This document shows, in pieces, positions 34,501 to 40,962 of a stretch of 64,000 nt of DNA. The notes below the pieces were generated by a model. The model ran no database searches. It worked only from the letters and a program-made list of their open reading frames with translations, and was not told where the DNA came from. The stretch comes from Megasphaera sp. MJR8396C (GTDB taxonomy: Bacteria > Bacillota > Negativicutes > Veillonellales > Megasphaeraceae): assembly GCF_001546855.1 (NCBI RefSeq), contig NZ_KQ958207.1, forward strand, positions 23,904-87,903, given 5' to 3'. The stretch's first letter is position 1; each line of letters opens with the position of its first letter. Made by a program: the position numbers and the translations under genes.

Positions 34501-35518
34501 CAACATATTGGTCATCAAGATGAGTTCCCTGGGTGACGTCCTTCATTCGCTGCCGACGCTCTATGCCCTGCGACAAAATTGTCCCGATGCCCGCATCGTT
34601 TGGGCCGTTCATAAACAGTTTGCCTCGGTTTTGCCGGGAAAGCCCTACATTGACGACGTCATCTATGTCGACAAAAAGCGGCTGAAATCGCTGTCCTACT
34701 GGATGGAACTGCGAAAAAAACTCCATCCATACCATTTCGACCTCTGTCTCGATTTGCAGGGCCTGGCCAAGAGTGCCATCGTCGCCTTCCTCAGCGGAGC
34801 CAAAGAGAAATACGGCTACTGGGAAATGCGCGAAGGGAGCTTTTTAGTCAGTAAAGGCCTGGTCGGGGCGCATAAATACGACCACGTCATCGAGCGCTAT
34901 CTCGATACGGTCCGGGCCTTAGGCGGTCATGTCGACGACTTGGTTTTTCCGCTGCCCGATATTACGATTGAAAAAAGCGACTGGCGCCGGAGATTGGCTT
35001 CTGACGGCCTTAAAGGGCCTTACGTTGCTGTCGTTCCCGGTGCCCGCTGGGACGTCAAAGAATGGCCTCTGGACCACTGGAGCCGCTTTTTAGCGCGCCT
35101 GACCGATAAGGGCCTGTCAGCCGTCATCTTAGGCGGCAGGGACGATCAGGAGAAGGGGCGCAGGCTGAAAGAACAGGATACGTCGGGCCAGGTCTTTGAC
35201 TATACGGGCCAGACGGATCTGCGCCAGCTCATGGCGGCCATCGATGAAAGTCGGGTCTATATCAGTGCCGATACGGGACCCCTTCACATCGCCAATGCCC
35301 TCAAAAAGGAACTCATCGCCCTTTTTGGAGCCACGTCTCCGGAACGGACCGGACCTTACGGGGGAAGGGACCGTTCTTATATCCATCTCGTCATTTCGCC
35401 GACGTCGAAAGCCACGCCGGAAGAACCTCTCGTCGACGATCCGGACTGCATGGCCCAGATCACCGTCGATACGGTGTGGAACCTTTTTGAAGAGGTACTG
35501 AAGAAGGTGGAACCATGA
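34487..35518 (+). CDS. Glycosyltransferase family 9, heptosyltransferase I/II-like
   Basis: A 343-residue GT-B enzyme adding heptose from ADP-heptose to the LPS core on the inner face of the inner membrane. It opens with I-L-V-I-K-M-S-S-L-G-D-V-L-H-S-L-P, the GT9 signature. It has L-D-L-Q-G-L-A-K-S near residue 90, V-V-P-G-A-R-W-D-V-K-E-W near residue 181, and the donor region S-A-D-T-G-P-L-H-I-A-N near residue 262. GTG at 34487 is 6 bases after AAAGGA. It overlaps gmhB by 14 bases. Likely WaaC-like by position. Confidence 0.88.
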   Translation: MKGYNNILVIKMSSLGDVLHSLPTLYALRQNCPDARIVWAVHKQFASVLPGKPYIDDVIYVDKKRLKSLSYWMELRKKLHPYHFDLCLDLQGLAKSAIVAFLSGAKEKYGYWEMREGSFLVSKGLVGAHKYDHVIERYLDTVRALGGHVDDLVFPLPDITIEKSDWRRRLASDGLKGPYVAVVPGARWDVKEWPLDHWSRFLARLTDKGLSAVILGGRDDQEKGRRLKEQDTSGQVFDYTGQTDLRQLMAAIDESRVYISADTGPLHIANALKKELIALFGATSPERTGPYGGRDRSYIHLVISPTSKATPEEPLVDDPDCMAQITVDTVWNLFEEVLKKVEP

Positions 35519-36564
35519 TTAATTTACGCAAGAAAAAAATAATTGTCACCTTTCTCATGCATCTTGGCGATCTCATTCTCATCACGCCGTTCCTGCAAGT
35601 CCTGCGCCGCCATGCCCAGGGTTCTGATATCACCCTCGTCGTCGACGAAAAAGTGGCCGACGTCGTCCGCTACAACCCCGATATCGATCACTTGATCACC
35701 ATCGATAAGAAGGGGAAGGACAACTCGATCAGCGCCTTATGGCACATCGGCCGCCGCCTGCATCAACAGCACTATGATATTTTGATTAATCTGCATCCTA
35801 ATGAACGGACGTCCTTTTTGGCGGCGTCCATTCAAGCCAAGAAATTCGTCGGCATGAGCCATTTCCTGGCCCGCCCGCTGATGAACCGCTATACGCGGCT
35901 GGACCGTATCCATCTCCACGCCGCCGATATGTACATCAACGTCCTGGCCCAGCTCGGCATCGACGACTATCGAAGCGACGGACTACAGTTTCCGACTTCA
36001 AAGGCCTGGGATGATAAGGCAGCTGCCTTTTACGAATCCCACGGCGTCTCTCCGGCCGACAGCCTGATTGGCTTCAACATCGGCAGTGCCGTCCCACAGA
36101 AACGGTGGCCGGCCAAACGCTTTGCCGCCGTTGCCGACTACTTTGGCCGGCGGGGCTTCAAATGCGTCTTCTTCGGCGGCGACATGGATCTCGATATGGT
36201 AAAGGAAGCGACGGGCGAGATGGCCTCAAAACCGATTGTCGCTACCGGGGCGTTTACCATTGGCGAACTGGCATCGGCTATCCGACGCTGTGCCTTGTTC
36301 ATCACTAATGACAGCGGCCCCATGCATATCGCCGTCAGTCAGAGAGTGCCCTTGGTCGCCCTCTATGGGCCGAGTAATCCCAAGCTCTACGGTCCCTATA
36401 CCGACCGGGCCATCGTCCTCGAATCGACGGACCACTATGAAGTCGGCAAGAGCATGAAGAAAATTATCCGCGAAGGTAACTATAAAGGTATTTCGGTGAT
36501 TCCCATGAGCCAGGTCATCGCCGCAGGCGAAGAACTCCTGAGCCGCTATTATGGAAGAACATAA
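35515..36564 (+). CDS. Second glycosyltransferase family 9
   Basis: A 349-residue paralogue of the preceding enzyme, coupled by an ATGA overlap. It begins I-I-V-T-F-L-M-H-L-G-D-L-I-L-I-T-P, contains I-N-L-H-P-N-E-R near residue 90, N-I-G-S-A-V-P-Q-K-R-W near residue 183, and T-N-D-S-G-P-M-H-I-A-V near residue 263. It probably adds a second heptose (WaaF/WaaQ-like) to the LPS core; acceptor specificity cannot be read. Confidence 0.87.
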   Translation: MINLRKKKIIVTFLMHLGDLILITPFLQVLRRHAQGSDITLVVDEKVADVVRYNPDIDHLITIDKKGKDNSISALWHIGRRLHQQHYDILINLHPNERTSFLAASIQAKKFVGMSHFLARPLMNRYTRLDRIHLHAADMYINVLAQLGIDDYRSDGLQFPTSKAWDDKAAAFYESHGVSPADSLIGFNIGSAVPQKRWPAKRFAAVADYFGRRGFKCVFFGGDMDLDMVKEATGEMASKPIVATGAFTIGELASAIRRCALFITNDSGPMHIAVSQRVPLVALYGPSNPKLYGPYTDRAIVLESTDHYEVGKSMKKIIREGNYKGISVIPMSQVIAAGEELLSRYYGRT

Positions 36565-36593
36565 ACTTGTATTCTATTTGGAGGTGTCATGTC

Positions 36594-37172
36594 ATGAAAA
36601 AACTTATTTTAACGGCGACATTGGCAGCATTTGCCATTACGACCGCAGCGTGGGCAGCCCCTATCAAAAACGAGCAGCCCGGTGATTTGAAAGCCAACAT
36701 CAACTATGGATTTGACCAAAAAGAAGGTCACGGCGACGCTAAGAGCCGCTTTACCGGCGGCGACGTCACTTACGTCATCAACGATCGTTGGAACCTCGAG
36801 TACATCAACAATTATACGAAAGGCAATGATTCCCACAAGATCAACGAAAACTATCTCGTCGGCAACTATCGCCTGACGGAATACCTTTCGGCCTATGCCG
36901 GTGCTTCTTACATCAAGACCGACACGTATGATTCGAAAAAATCCTACGGCTACCAGGTCGGCGTCCGCGGTCAGGTCCCCATTACTGAACGCTGGCAGGG
37001 CTTTGCGTCCATCGGTGTCGGTGATGACGCCAATACCTACGAAATCGGCGTCGGCTACGACATTACGCCGCAGTGGGACGCTCATCTCAAATATCGCCGC
37101 AGCAGCATCGATGTCGACAACTACGATGACGACGTCCGCGGCTGGCAGGTCGGTATGGGCTATAAGTTCTAA
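36594..37172 (+). CDS. Small outer-membrane beta-barrel protein
   Basis: A 192-residue secreted protein. The signal peptide is MKKLILTATLAAFAITTAAWA with cleavage predicted after A-W-A. The mature part alternates polar and aromatic residues in strand-sized blocks, such as Y-L-V-G-N-Y-R-L-T-E-Y-L and G-Y-Q-V-G-V-R-G, and ends G-W-Q-V-G-M-G-Y-K-F. The terminal phenylalanine is the expected BAM insertion signal. About eight strands fit an OmpX/opacity-type barrel. GGAGG precedes the ATG at 36594. It follows the heptose genes by 29 bases. Confidence 0.8.
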   Translation: MKKLILTATLAAFAITTAAWAAPIKNEQPGDLKANINYGFDQKEGHGDAKSRFTGGDVTYVINDRWNLEYINNYTKGNDSHKINENYLVGNYRLTEYLSAYAGASYIKTDTYDSKKSYGYQVGVRGQVPITERWQGFASIGVGDDANTYEIGVGYDITPQWDAHLKYRRSSIDVDNYDDDVRGWQVGMGYKF

Positions 37173-37174
37173 CG

Positions 37175-37204
37175 TTGACAATTTGTCAGCCTGTCCCGTA
37201 TAAT
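37175..37204 (+). promoter_or_regulatory. Consensus promoter of intergenic RNA
   Basis: Perfect -35 TTGACA (37175-37180) and perfect -10 TATAAT (37199-37204), spacer 18. It begins 2 bases after the outer-membrane protein stop and reads into non-coding sequence. Confidence 0.88.
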
Positions 37205-37210
37205 GTATCA

Positions 37211-37422
37211 ATGACATGTGCTGTGGTTGAAAGTCGATGTCAGTCGCAGACGAAGCGATCCACGTAAGGTGCCCAAAGCGGTACTGATCATAGTGCGGCC
37301 TAGAAGTAAGCCCTGCCGCGTCATAAAACGCGAGAGGATTATTAGTGGGGGACAACAGTCTATGAGCAAGGGTCCCAGCAGGCGAGTGTGGGGGTAAAGA
37401 CCAGGTCAGGCATGTCACAATG
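37211..37422 (+). ncRNA. Structured intergenic RNA of unassigned family
   Basis: Between a consensus promoter and a strong terminator lie about 210 non-coding bases with a multi-branched fold. A closing stem pairs TGACATG (37212-37218) with CATGTCA (37411-37417). Inside, hairpins such as CGCGT-CATAAA-ACGCG and a pairing of GGGAC with GTCCC are visible, together with short unpaired purine-rich blocks. No long open frame is present. It lacks the SRP GGAAG-CAGC core, the tmRNA tag and RNase P motifs, and it branches more than 6S RNA. The raiA-motif RNA of Firmicutes is one possibility that I cannot confirm. Confidence 0.75.
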
Positions 37423-37471
37423 ATAAGGTCTCGCATAAAGGCTCGTGCCGCTATGCGGGGCCTTATTTTTT
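37423..37471 (+). terminator. 15-bp terminator of intergenic RNA
   Basis: ATAAGGTCTCGCATA (37423-37437) pairs with TATGCGGGGCCTTAT (37452-37466) over 15 positions including G-U pairs, followed by TTTTT. Confidence 0.9.
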
Positions 37472-37518
37472 CCCTATATTAAATTACGCTTTAAGCGGCA
37501 TAAATAGTCGTTTTTTGT

Positions 37519-37547
37519 TTGACGGATGATTATTCGTATAGTAAAAT
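37519..37547 (+). promoter_or_regulatory. Promoter for thioesterase genes
   Basis: -35 TTGACG (37519-37524) and -10 TAAAAT (37542-37547), spacer 17, 39 bases before the thioesterase ATG. Confidence 0.65.
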
Positions 37548-37586
37548 ATAAGGGATTTATGTATTAGCCTAAGGAGTGGAGTCATA

Positions 37587-38021
37587 ATGGATCGCGAGTG
37601 GTTAGAGCATGAGATCAACAGAAATCCCTTTGACACCTTTATGCAGTTCCATGTTGCCAAGGCTGAACAGGAGTGTACTGTTCTCACCTTTGAGAATAAG
37701 GGCTCAAAATGGGACAATCCCAATGGTACGATGTACGGTGGCGTGCTGTATTCTATGGCTGATTCGGCGATGGAAGCTGCCTGTGCCGTTCACGGCAAGG
37801 CGGTCCTGACCCTGGATTTGGGCATGAATTATTTGCGCCCGGCCTTTGCCGACACGATCATCCGTGCCGAAGCAAAAATCATTCACAACGGCCGTACGAC
37901 GATGGTCGCTCTTTGTGATTTTTACGATGATGACAATCGCTATTTGGCGCACGGCAAGGGAACCTTCTTCGTAACCGGGCCTTACAGCGGTGATGAACAA
38001 GGAGGTGCGGCCAATGGATGA
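37587..38021 (+). CDS. PaaI-like hotdog thioesterase
   Basis: A 144-residue hotdog-fold protein that probably hydrolyses acyl-CoA thioesters. The core helix segment reads G-T-M-Y-G-G-V-L-Y-S-M-A-D-S-A near residue 48, followed by V-L-T-L-D-L-G-M-N-Y-L-R-P-A and A-E-A-K-I-I-H-N-G-R. In typical PaaI the motif is H-G-G; here the His is Tyr, so activity may be altered. AAGGAG precedes the ATG. It overlaps a second hotdog gene by 8 bases. Confidence 0.85.
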   Translation: MDREWLEHEINRNPFDTFMQFHVAKAEQECTVLTFENKGSKWDNPNGTMYGGVLYSMADSAMEAACAVHGKAVLTLDLGMNYLRPAFADTIIRAEAKIIHNGRTTMVALCDFYDDDNRYLAHGKGTFFVTGPYSGDEQGGAANG

Positions 38022-38457
38022 ACCTCATAGTGGCAGCAGTTTGTCTAACTCTGCCAGGATGCATGCCATCATCGAAGGCATTTATGCCAAAACGCCGTAT
38101 TTCAAGAGCATGCCCTGCACGATCGAAACGGTAGCTGTCGGCCGCGTCCGCGTCGGCTTTGACATTAGCCGCCATATTTGTAATTATCGCAATATTGCTT
38201 CAGGCGGTGTCCTGGCAGCCTTCTGTGATACCCTCATGGGTATGGCCTGCCGGACGATGGGTTTTCGGGTAACGACCCTGGAAATCAATATGAATTACGT
38301 CCGCAGTGTCAACAGCGGCGAGCACGTTACTGGTATCGGACAGGTTCTCCATCAAGGCAGGAATACGATTGTCGTCGAATGCGAATGCCGCGATACCGAC
38401 GGTAATGTTGTCGTGAAAGGGCGGTCGTCCTTTTACATTTTAAAAAAAATCGATTAA
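38014..38457 (+). CDS. Second PaaI-like hotdog thioesterase
   Basis: A 147-residue hotdog protein coupled to the previous one. The ATG at 38014 is served by AAGGAGG inside the upstream gene. The core reads N-I-A-S-G-G-V-L-A-A-F-C-D-T-L-M-G near residue 57, then T-L-E-I-N-M-N-Y-V-R-S and Q-V-L-H-Q-G-R-N-T. The usual His before G-G is Ser. The pair may form heteromers. An acyl-CoA dehydrogenase gene follows after 41 bases, hinting at fatty or branched acyl-CoA metabolism. Confidence 0.84.
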   Translation: MDEPHSGSSLSNSARMHAIIEGIYAKTPYFKSMPCTIETVAVGRVRVGFDISRHICNYRNIASGGVLAAFCDTLMGMACRTMGFRVTTLEINMNYVRSVNSGEHVTGIGQVLHQGRNTIVVECECRDTDGNVVVKGRSSFYILKKID

Positions 38458-38498
38458 TATGATATTCACGTATTACAGGGAAGGTTGGTTAGTACAAG

Positions 38499-39638
38499 AT
38501 GGATTTTGCTTATAACGACGAACAGAAAGATATCATCAAAGTCGTCCGCGACTTGGTGCAAAAAGAAATCGTCCCCTACGCTGCAGAAATGGATGAAACG
38601 GGAAAACTCCATGAAGGGCTGTTGGACAAATTGGCAGCACAGGGGCTATTGGGCGTCGCTATTCCGGAAGAATTTGGCGGAGCCGGACTGGATGCGATTA
38701 CCATTGCTGGTGTTTATGAAGAATTAGCTAAAGGCTGCGGCGGCGTCGCTACGACGGTAGCTGCCAATGCGCTGGCTTCGTACCCGGTTATCTTGGCCGG
38801 TAACGACGACCAGAAGAAACGCTATTTTGACGTCATCAATGAAGATAACCTGGCTGCGTTTGCCCTGACCGAACCGGGAACCGGTTCCGATGCAGGTTCC
38901 GTATCGACACGGGCTACCAAGACGGAAGACGGCAAAGGCTATCTCTTGAACGGTACTAAGTGCTTCATTACCAACGGCGGCCTGGCCGAAATCTTTGTCG
39001 TCTTTGCCAATACCCGCAAAACCGGTGGTATCCGCGGCCTTACGCCGTTCATCGTCCGCAAGGGCACGCCGGGCTTTACAATCGGCAAAGAAGAAAATAA
39101 AATGGGCATCCGTGCATCCAACACGACGGAACTCATTTTTGACAACTGCTTCGTTCCTGTTGAAGACCGCTTAGGCCGTGAAGGCAGCGGTTTCCGCATC
39201 GCCATGGCAACCCTTGACGCAGCTCGTCCCTTCGTCGGTGCCGTTTCCGTCGGTATCGCTGAAGCAGCCTTCCGGGCTTGCTGTGAATACGCGAAAGTCC
39301 GCGTACAGTTCGGCAAACCGATTGCGTCCTTCCAGATGGTCCAGGCTATGATCGCCGATATGGCCATGAAGGTCGAAGGCGCTCGTCTCCTCGTCCACCG
39401 CGCTTGCTGGATGAAGGATCAGGGCATGGACTTCAGCCGCGAAGCTGCGATTGCTAAGTGCAACGCTTCCGACGTCGCTATGCAGGTTACGACCGATGCT
39501 GTTCAGGTCATGGGCGGCTACGGCTACATCAAGGAATACCCCGTTGAAAAATACATGCGCGATGCCAAGATCATGCAGATCTATGAAGGCACCAACCAGA
39601 TTCAGCGGTTAGTTATTGCCAATAAGACACTTTACTGA
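38499..39638 (+). CDS. Acyl-CoA dehydrogenase (short/medium-chain type)
   Basis: A 379-residue FAD enzyme oxidising acyl-CoA to enoyl-CoA, passing electrons to ETF. It shows A-F-A-L-T-E-P-G-T-G-S-D-A near residue 123, F-I-T-N-G-G near residue 156, V-Q-F-G-K-P-I near residue 268, and G-G-Y-G-Y near residue 341. The catalytic glutamate is in Q-I-Y-E-G-T-N-Q near residue 363. No etfAB is adjacent. It resembles butyryl-CoA dehydrogenases, but chain length is not certain. Confidence 0.92.
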   Translation: MDFAYNDEQKDIIKVVRDLVQKEIVPYAAEMDETGKLHEGLLDKLAAQGLLGVAIPEEFGGAGLDAITIAGVYEELAKGCGGVATTVAANALASYPVILAGNDDQKKRYFDVINEDNLAAFALTEPGTGSDAGSVSTRATKTEDGKGYLLNGTKCFITNGGLAEIFVVFANTRKTGGIRGLTPFIVRKGTPGFTIGKEENKMGIRASNTTELIFDNCFVPVEDRLGREGSGFRIAMATLDAARPFVGAVSVGIAEAAFRACCEYAKVRVQFGKPIASFQMVQAMIADMAMKVEGARLLVHRACWMKDQGMDFSREAAIAKCNASDVAMQVTTDAVQVMGGYGYIKEYPVEKYMRDAKIMQIYEGTNQIQRLVIANKTLY

Positions 39639-39673
39639 TACAATGTATCGTGAATTGAATAGCGGTTTATTAT

Positions 39674-39895
39674 GACGATGATAAAGAGGGCATGAAGGCA
39701 CTTCCGTTTACAGGAAATCCGGGTCATGGATTGAGAACCCGGTAACGGAAGCTTCATGCGTTCACTTTAGAGTCTCCTGCTGAACGGAGTAGGCAGGACG
39801 GGTGTTCCCGTTACAGGATATGAGAGAATCAAGTAGGGTGGTACCGCGGATAAGACTTTCGCCCCTTAGGGGGCGGGAGTCTATTTTTTATGTAC
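39674..39895 (+). promoter_or_regulatory. T-box riboswitch, phenylalanine specifier, with terminator
   Basis: A tRNA-sensing leader for pheST. The invariant T-box AGGGTGGTACCGCGG lies at 39835-39849. Stem I has a lower helix GAC-GATGA-TAAAG pairing with CTTTA-GA-GTC (kink-turn), then GCATGAAG with CTTCATGC. The specifier loop on its 3' side offers TTC at 39761-39763, a phenylalanine codon, in agreement with the regulated genes. The terminator pairs AGACT..GCCCC with GGGGC..AGTCT near 39854-39882 and ends in a T run. Uncharged tRNA-Phe would prevent termination. Confidence 0.93.
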
Positions 39896-39916
39896 CTTGC
39901 CAGTAGGAGGAAAACC

Positions 39917-40942
39917 ATGATCAATGAGAAGATTGAGGCTATTAAAACGGCCGTAATGGAAGAACTCGCCAAGAGCGAACATTTGCAGGATATCCAAGAT
40001 ATCCGCGTCAAGTTCCTGGGGAAAAAAGGGGAACTGACGGCAATCATGAAGGAAATGAAAAACTTTTCCAAGGAAGATCGGCCAAAAATCGGCCAGTTAG
40101 TCAATACGGCACGCAATGCCATTGAAGAACAGTTAACGGCTAAATTGGAAGAAGTCAAAGCCAAAGAATTGGCAGCGAAAATCGAATCAGAAAAAATCGA
40201 CATCACCCTGCCGGGCCGTAAACCGGCTACGGGTCACGAACATCCCCTCCATCAGACCCTGCGCCTCATGGAAGACTCCTTCCTGCGCATGGGCTTTTCC
40301 ATCGTCGAAGGGACCGATATCGAATCGGACTACTACAACTTCCAGTGCCTCAATCTGCCGGAAGACCACCCGGCACGAGACATGCAGGACTCGATGTACA
40401 TCACCGACAACATCCTCCTCAGGACCCATACATCAGGGATGCAGGCCCGGACCCTCCAATCCCATAAGCCAAACGAACCCTTTAAGATCATTGCTCCCGG
40501 CAAGGTATATCGCTGCGACTACGATGCGACCCATTCGCCGGTCTTCCATCAGATGGAAGGCATGATCATCGATAAGAACATTCGCTTCTCCGACCTCAAG
40601 GGCATGCTCGAAGACTTCCTTCGCGACATCTTCGGCGAAGATACGAAAGTCCGCTTCCGGGCCAGCTACTTCCCCTTTACAGAACCGAGTGCCGAAGTCG
40701 ACATTTCCTGCGTCATGTGCGGCGGCGAAGGCTGCCGCGTCTGCTCCCATACGGGCTGGTTGGAAATCCTCGGCTGCGGCATGGTAAACCCCAACGTCCT
40801 GCGGCTGAACGGCTATGATCCGGACGTCGTTACCGGCTTTGCTTTCGGCATGGGCGTCGAACGTATCGCCATGCTGAAGTACGGCATCGACGACCTGCGT
40901 CTGTTCTATGAAAACGATATGCGGTTCTTGAACCAGTTCTAA
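39917..40942 (+). CDS. pheS: Phenylalanyl-tRNA synthetase alpha subunit
   Basis: Catalytic subunit of the class II alpha2-beta2 enzyme charging tRNA-Phe. The 341-residue protein starts MINEKIEAIKTAVMEE with AGGAGGAAAACC upstream. An N-terminal coiled coil runs to about residue 90. Class II motifs follow: H-P-L-H-Q-T near residue 108, R-T-H-T-S-G-M-Q-A-R near residue 173, F-R-A-S-Y-F-P-F-T-E-P-S near residue 248, and G-M-G-V-E-R-I-A-M near residue 313. pheT starts 20 bases downstream. Confidence 0.97.
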   Translation: MINEKIEAIKTAVMEELAKSEHLQDIQDIRVKFLGKKGELTAIMKEMKNFSKEDRPKIGQLVNTARNAIEEQLTAKLEEVKAKELAAKIESEKIDITLPGRKPATGHEHPLHQTLRLMEDSFLRMGFSIVEGTDIESDYYNFQCLNLPEDHPARDMQDSMYITDNILLRTHTSGMQARTLQSHKPNEPFKIIAPGKVYRCDYDATHSPVFHQMEGMIIDKNIRFSDLKGMLEDFLRDIFGEDTKVRFRASYFPFTEPSAEVDISCVMCGGEGCRVCSHTGWLEILGCGMVNPNVLRLNGYDPDVVTGFAFGMGVERIAMLKYGIDDLRLFYENDMRFLNQF

Positions 40943-40962
40943 TTTCGGGAGGGAAAAAGATA

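Noticed and set aside
37211..37422. SRP RNA as identity for the intergenic RNA, prompted by ACCAGGTCAGG near 37400
   Set aside because: The conserved GGAAG and AGCAGC loop that should follow is missing, and the overall branching is wrong.
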